From Cupriavidus plantarum (lineage in GTDB: Bacteria; Pseudomonadota; Gammaproteobacteria; Burkholderiales; Burkholderiaceae), in contig NZ_CAJPUX010000007.1 in NCBI RefSeq assembly GCF_905397285.1, positions 1 to 64,000 on the forward strand: DNA of 64,000 nucleotides. The letters run 5' to 3'. Made by a program: the position numbers and the translations under genes. The notes under the pieces are model-generated. The model saw only the letters and a list, made by a program, of their open reading frames with translations, had not been told where the DNA came from and searched no databases. The stretch's first letter is position 1; each line of letters begins with the position of its first letter. Below are positions 61,311-64,000 of the stretch, in pieces.

Positions 61311-61910
61311 ATGCCACTGAACATTCCCATTCTGCTGACCTGGCTTCGCGTGGCCATGATTCCTCTCGTGGTGGGGGTCTATTACCTGCCCGAGGCATGG
61401 ATGCCGATGCCGATGAAGAACGTCACCGCAGCCACGTTCTTCATCGTCGCCGCCGCGACGGACTGGCTCGATGGATTCCTGGCCCGACGCTGGAACCAGA
61501 CGTCGGCCTTCGGCGCGTTCCTCGACCCGGTGGCGGACAAGCTCATGGTCACGGCGGCCTTGCTGTCGCTGCTGGCGCTGGGGCGCGTGGCCGATCTGAT
61601 CGCGCTTGTCATCATCGGCCGCGAGATCACGATCTCAGCGCTGCGCGAGTGGATGGCGCAGATCGGGGCGTCGCGCAGCGTGGCCGTGAACTTCCTCGGC
61701 AAGCTCAAGACGATGGTGCAGATGATCGCGATCCCGCTGCTGCTGTTCCATGACTCGCTGTTCGGCTTCGACGCGTCGGTACTCGGCGGCTGGATGATTT
61801 ACGTGGCCGCGGTGCTTACGCTGTGGTCGATGTTCTACTACATGAAGCTCGCCTGGCCCCAGATTCGCGAGCGTGCGAATGTCACGAGCGGGGCCCGTCC
61901 GCATAAATAA
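61311..61910 (+). CDS. pgsA: CDP-diacylglycerol-glycerol-3-phosphate 3-phosphatidyltransferase
   Basis: PgsA makes phosphatidylglycerol phosphate. The 199-residue membrane protein has the CDP-alcohol phosphotransferase motif: TDWLDGFLARRW...GAFLDPVADK (D-x2-DG-x2-AR-x8-G-x3-D-x3-D). It follows uvrC by 109 bp, as in many proteobacteria. Confidence 0.96.
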   Translation: MPLNIPILLTWLRVAMIPLVVGVYYLPEAWMPMPMKNVTAATFFIVAAATDWLDGFLARRWNQTSAFGAFLDPVADKLMVTAALLSLLALGRVADLIALVIIGREITISALREWMAQIGASRSVAVNFLGKLKTMVQMIAIPLLLFHDSLFGFDASVLGGWMIYVAAVLTLWSMFYYMKLAWPQIRERANVTSGARPHK

Positions 61911-61929
61911 AAATCGATGCAAAAAGTTG

Positions 61930-61959
61930 TTGACGGGGCGGATCGGTCTTTGCAATAAT
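61930..61959 (+). promoter_or_regulatory. Promoter in front of the tRNA-Gly/Gly/Cys cluster
   Basis: TTGACG (61930-61935), 18 bp and AATAAT (61954-61959) lie 143 bp before the first tRNA. The -35 is preceded by AAAAAGTTG, the same extension as in the tRNA-Asn promoter. Confidence 0.7.
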
Positions 61960-62102
61960 CTCGTTCTCGCTGCTGACGACGCAAGCGAAACACGCAAGAG
62001 TTAAGCAACAAATAGCGGGTTTTGCGGTCGGAACCAAGCAAGATAATGCGTAGTTGAAAGATGTTGCGCGATTGTCTGCTTTTCAGTAGTATGCAGGACC
62101 CT

Positions 62103-62178
62103 GCGGGAGTAGCTCAGTTGGTAGAGCGCAACCTTGCCAAGGTTGAGGTCGCGAGTTCGAGACTCGTCTCCCGCTCCA
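62103..62178 (+). tRNA. tRNA-Gly (GCC), copy 1
   Basis: A 76-nt cloverleaf with acceptor GCGGGAG/CTCCCGC, anticodon loop TTGCCAA (anticodon GCC), T arm GAGTTCGAGACTC and encoded CCA. Confidence 0.98.
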
Positions 62179-62236
62179 GGTTAAGTTGTTCGACGGTTTG
62201 CATACGCCGGCGAACAGGTAGTACAGCAAGTCGTAT

Positions 62237-62312
62237 GCGGGAGTAGCTCAGTTGGTAGAGCGCAACCTTGCCAAGGTTGAGGTCGCGAGTTCGAGACTCG
62301 TCTCCCGCTCCA
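62237..62312 (+). tRNA. tRNA-Gly (GCC), copy 2
   Basis: Identical over its 76 nt to the copy at 62103-62178 and separated from it by 58 bp of unrelated sequence. Confidence 0.98.
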
Positions 62313-62321
62313 GTTCCCTAA

Positions 62322-62395
62322 GGCGGGGTGGCAGAGTGGTTATGCAGCGGCCTGCAAAGCCGTGTACGCCGGTTCGATTCCGACCTCCGCCTCCA
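62322..62395 (+). tRNA. tRNA-Cys (GCA)
   Basis: A 74-nt cloverleaf with acceptor GGCGGGG/CTCCGCC (one G-U pair), anticodon loop CTGCAAA (anticodon GCA), discriminator T and encoded CCA. The T stem has one C-A mismatch (62369 with 62383). It follows the second tRNA-Gly by 9 bp. Confidence 0.97.
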
Positions 62396-62412
62396 AGTGT
62401 TCTGTTTTGCCG

Positions 62413-62446
62413 AACGGCGTCGCGAAAGCGACGCCGTTTTGCTTTT
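62413..62446 (+). terminator. Terminator of the tRNA cluster
   Basis: A perfect 9-bp stem CGGCGTCGC/GCGACGCCG with a GAAA tetraloop is followed by TTTTGCTTTT. Confidence 0.93.
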
Positions 62447-62485
62447 CAACGTCCCTTTTTCAACGTCCCTTTTGCAACGTCCCTT
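62447..62485 (+). repeat. 14-bp tandem repeat after the tRNA terminator
   Basis: The unit CAACGTCCCTTTT plus one base occurs at 62447-62460 and 62461-62474, with a partial third copy at 62475-62485. It separates the tRNA terminator from the convergent LysR gene. Confidence 0.85.
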
Positions 62486-62510
62486 CTGAAACCCTTTGCG
62501 CTGCTCATCC

Positions 62511-63428
62511 TCAGGCACTGATCCCCGGTGCCGCCGCGCGCAGATACTCGCTGAACGCGAGCAAGCCCTGGGTCGGATATTTATCCTGATGCACCACGAG
62601 TTGCAGCGGCCGGATGACCTGCGGCAATCCTTCCCGTAGCGGTAACAGCAGCCCGCGCGCGATATCGTCGCGCACCACGTGCAACGACAGGCAGCTGACA
62701 CCGAATCCGCTCATCACCGCGCGTTTGATCGACTCCGCATTGCCGAGCTCGAGCGCGTAGCGCAGCGTGCCGAGCTCGGGCACGAGCCGCGACTCGATGA
62801 TCTCGCGCGTGCCGGAGCCGGGCTCGCGCACAATCCAGTCCGCCTCCCGCAGCATGTCGTGCACTACCGCAGGCCGGTGCGACGCGCGTGCGAGCGGGTG
62901 CGAGGGCCCGACCACCACGACCATCTCGTCGTCGCACCAATGCACGCTGCGCAGTTCGCGCTCGTGGCTCGTGCCTTCGATCAGGCCGATATCGGCGTCG
63001 AACTGCAAGAGCGACTGCAATACGTCGCGCGTGTTGCCAATGCGGAGGTCCAGCGTGCAGGGGCCCGGTTGCGCGTTGCGGAAGCCCGCGAGCAGGGGAG
63101 GGAGGATGTAGCTGCCGATGGTGTTGCTGGCCGCGATGCGCAGCGCCACGCCGCGCTGCGCGGAGAATCGCTCGAGTTCGTGGGCCTGGTCGAGCAGCGA
63201 CAGTGCGCGCGGAAAGAACTGCCGGCCAGACTCGTTGATGCTGAGCCGGCGTGCAACGCGGTCGAACAGGGGTCCATCGAGCGCGCGCTCGAGTTCGGCG
63301 AGGGAGGCGCTGACCGCGGATTGCGACATCGATAGCGCCTCAGCCGCGGCAATCGTGCTGCCGTGCTGGGCGACCGCGACGAACACGGACAACTGGCGCA
63401 GGGTGAGGCGTAGCGGGCGGTATTCCAT
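62511..63428 (-). CDS. LysR-family transcriptional regulator (YeiE-like position)
   Basis: The 305-residue protein has the N-terminal winged helix (about 7-65, LRQLSVFVAVAQHGSTIAAAEALSMSQSAVSASLAELE) and a periplasmic-binding-like effector domain. It is divergent from the yeiH-like gene with 112 bp between, the same arrangement as yeiE-yeiH in E. coli, where YeiE is a sulfite-responsive regulator. By family habit it probably controls the divergent gene and itself. Confidence 0.92.
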   Translation of the reverse strand: MEYRPLRLTLRQLSVFVAVAQHGSTIAAAEALSMSQSAVSASLAELERALDGPLFDRVARRLSINESGRQFFPRALSLLDQAHELERFSAQRGVALRIAASNTIGSYILPPLLAGFRNAQPGPCTLDLRIGNTRDVLQSLLQFDADIGLIEGTSHERELRSVHWCDDEMVVVVGPSHPLARASHRPAVVHDMLREADWIVREPGSGTREIIESRLVPELGTLRYALELGNAESIKRAVMSGFGVSCLSLHVVRDDIARGLLLPLREGLPQVIRPLQLVVHQDKYPTQGLLAFSEYLRAAAPGISA

Positions 63429-63540
63429 CGGTAGGGCGTCGATGATCGAAAAAACCGTTAAAGCATAGCAATATTACCCGTTTTACCGATTGGACCCGAG
63501 GCCCTACGCTTGCGGATATCGAAAGCAGATCCCCACTGCC

Positions 63541-64000
63541 ATGTCCACGAACCCGATCCCCGTCGTCGTCACGCCCCCGTCCACTGTCGCCCCCGAACCG
63601 GCCGCCGGGCCCGCGGTGTCGTGGCCTAAGCGGCTCATCGCGCTGCTTCCACTCGGCGGCATCGCATGGCTGACGATGGTGCTCGCGGATCATCCGGCCG
63701 TTTCCCGTTATGGGCTCAGTGCGCTGACGCTGGCGATGTGCGCCGGGATGGTGGCCGCCAACACGATGCCGCGCCACTGGCTGGCCCCGCTGGGCCCGGG
63801 CATGCAGCTCGCGCGCCATCATCTGCTGCGCCTCGGCGTGGCGCTGTATGGGCTGCGGCTGACTTTTGGCGCGATTGCGGCGCTAGGCGCCGCGGGCATC
63901 GTGGTGCCGCTGACGATGCTCGTGACGACGTTGCTGCTGGGCACATGGGTGGGCACAAAGTTCTTTGGGCTGTCGCGGAGCGAGGCGATTCTCGTCAGCG
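63541..64000 (+). CDS. yeiH: YeiH/UPF0324-family putative sulfate exporter, N-terminal part (runs off the end)
   Basis: The 153 visible residues start at ATG 63541. A Pro/Val-rich stretch of about 28 residues is followed by hydrophobic helices typical of the YeiH family: LTLAMCAGMVAAN, then GMQLARHHLLRLGVALYGLRLTF and the start of LGAAGIVVPLTMLVTTLLLG. The frame stays open to the last base. The family is annotated as a putative sulfate/sulfite exporter; the evidence for substrate is indirect. Confidence 0.88.
   Translation, partial: MSTNPIPVVVTPPSTVAPEPAAGPAVSWPKRLIALLPLGGIAWLTMVLADHPAVSRYGLSALTLAMCAGMVAANTMPRHWLAPLGPGMQLARHHLLRLGVALYGLRLTFGAIAALGAAGIVVPLTMLVTTLLLGTWVGTKFFGLSRSEAILVS

Noticed and set aside
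62103..62312. The repeated 76-nt unit as a CRISPR or mobile repeat
   Set aside because: Both units fold as complete tRNA-Gly genes with CCA, and there are only two copies.

Overview
The window is a contiguous, high-GC stretch of bacterial chromosome, densely packed with housekeeping genes. Gene order and protein content point to a beta-proteobacterium of the Burkholderiaceae, most likely Cupriavidus or a close Ralstonia relative. The main evidence is the run fimV-truA-trpF-trpB-(adenine methyltransferase)-trpA-accD-folC-dedD-cvpA-purF-metZ, the block rpmF-plsX-fabHDG-acpP-fabF-rpoE-rseAB-mucD-lepA-lepB-rnc-era-recO-pdxJ-acpS-nagZ, and EF-P with Arg32 next to its rhamnosyltransferase EarP. No insertion sequence, prophage, integron, CRISPR array or rRNA operon is visible. 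The species assignment is inferred from remembered synteny, not from a search.

Layout. 1-12.9 kb, all on +: the C-terminal part of a FimV-like pilus/polar hub protein, tRNA pseudouridine synthase, the last tryptophan genes interleaved with an orphan DNA methyltransferase, acetyl-CoA carboxylase beta subunit, folylpolyglutamate synthase, a SPOR protein, CvpA, PurF and MetZ. 12.9-18.0 kb: a NodIJ-like ABC exporter (-), a LysE-type exporter (+), rpsU with a TTG start (-), tRNA-Asn (-), then a YumC-type ferredoxin reductase and the 7Fe ferredoxin FdxA (-). 18.3-25.0 kb (+): a small exported protein, PncB, a solitary LutC, an NhaD-like antiporter, a 2-hydroxyacid dehydrogenase and RmuC. 25.0-32.2 kb (-): a small membrane protein, the molybdenum cofactor operon moaA-mobA-moeA, and RNase E with a long low-complexity tail. 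32.2-33.0 kb is an 0.8-kb non-coding region between the divergent rne and rluC genes. 33.0-36.3 kb (+): rluC-HAD phosphatase-Rieske protein-SppA, the last three translationally coupled. 36.3-37.6 kb (-): an RsmI-like methyltransferase overlapping a Maf/YceF pyrophosphatase.

37.8-57.1 kb (+) is one long run of envelope, lipid, stress and translation genes: YceD-L32-PlsX-FabH-FabD-FabG-AcpP-FabF, then sigma-E with its anti-sigma system and periplasmic protease, then LepA, signal peptidase, RNase III, Era, RecO, PdxJ, AcpS and NagZ. AcpS near the end activates the acyl carrier protein made near the start. 57.2-59.0 kb (-): efp and earP. 59.1-61.9 kb (+): uvrC and pgsA. 62.1-62.4 kb: two identical tRNA-Gly genes and tRNA-Cys. 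62.5-64 kb: a LysR regulator divergent from a YeiH-like membrane transporter that runs off the end.

Nothing here looks like a wholly new defence or mobile system. The points most worth a second look are the CcrM-class orphan methyltransferase overlapping trpB, the RsmI-like/Maf coupled pair, a candidate sigma-E autoregulatory promoter, the structured non-coding region upstream of rne, a shared extended -35 element in front of the tRNA genes, and a recurring pattern of short tandem repeats with units of 12-15 bp (12 or 15 bp in frame inside genes, 13 and 14 bp between genes).
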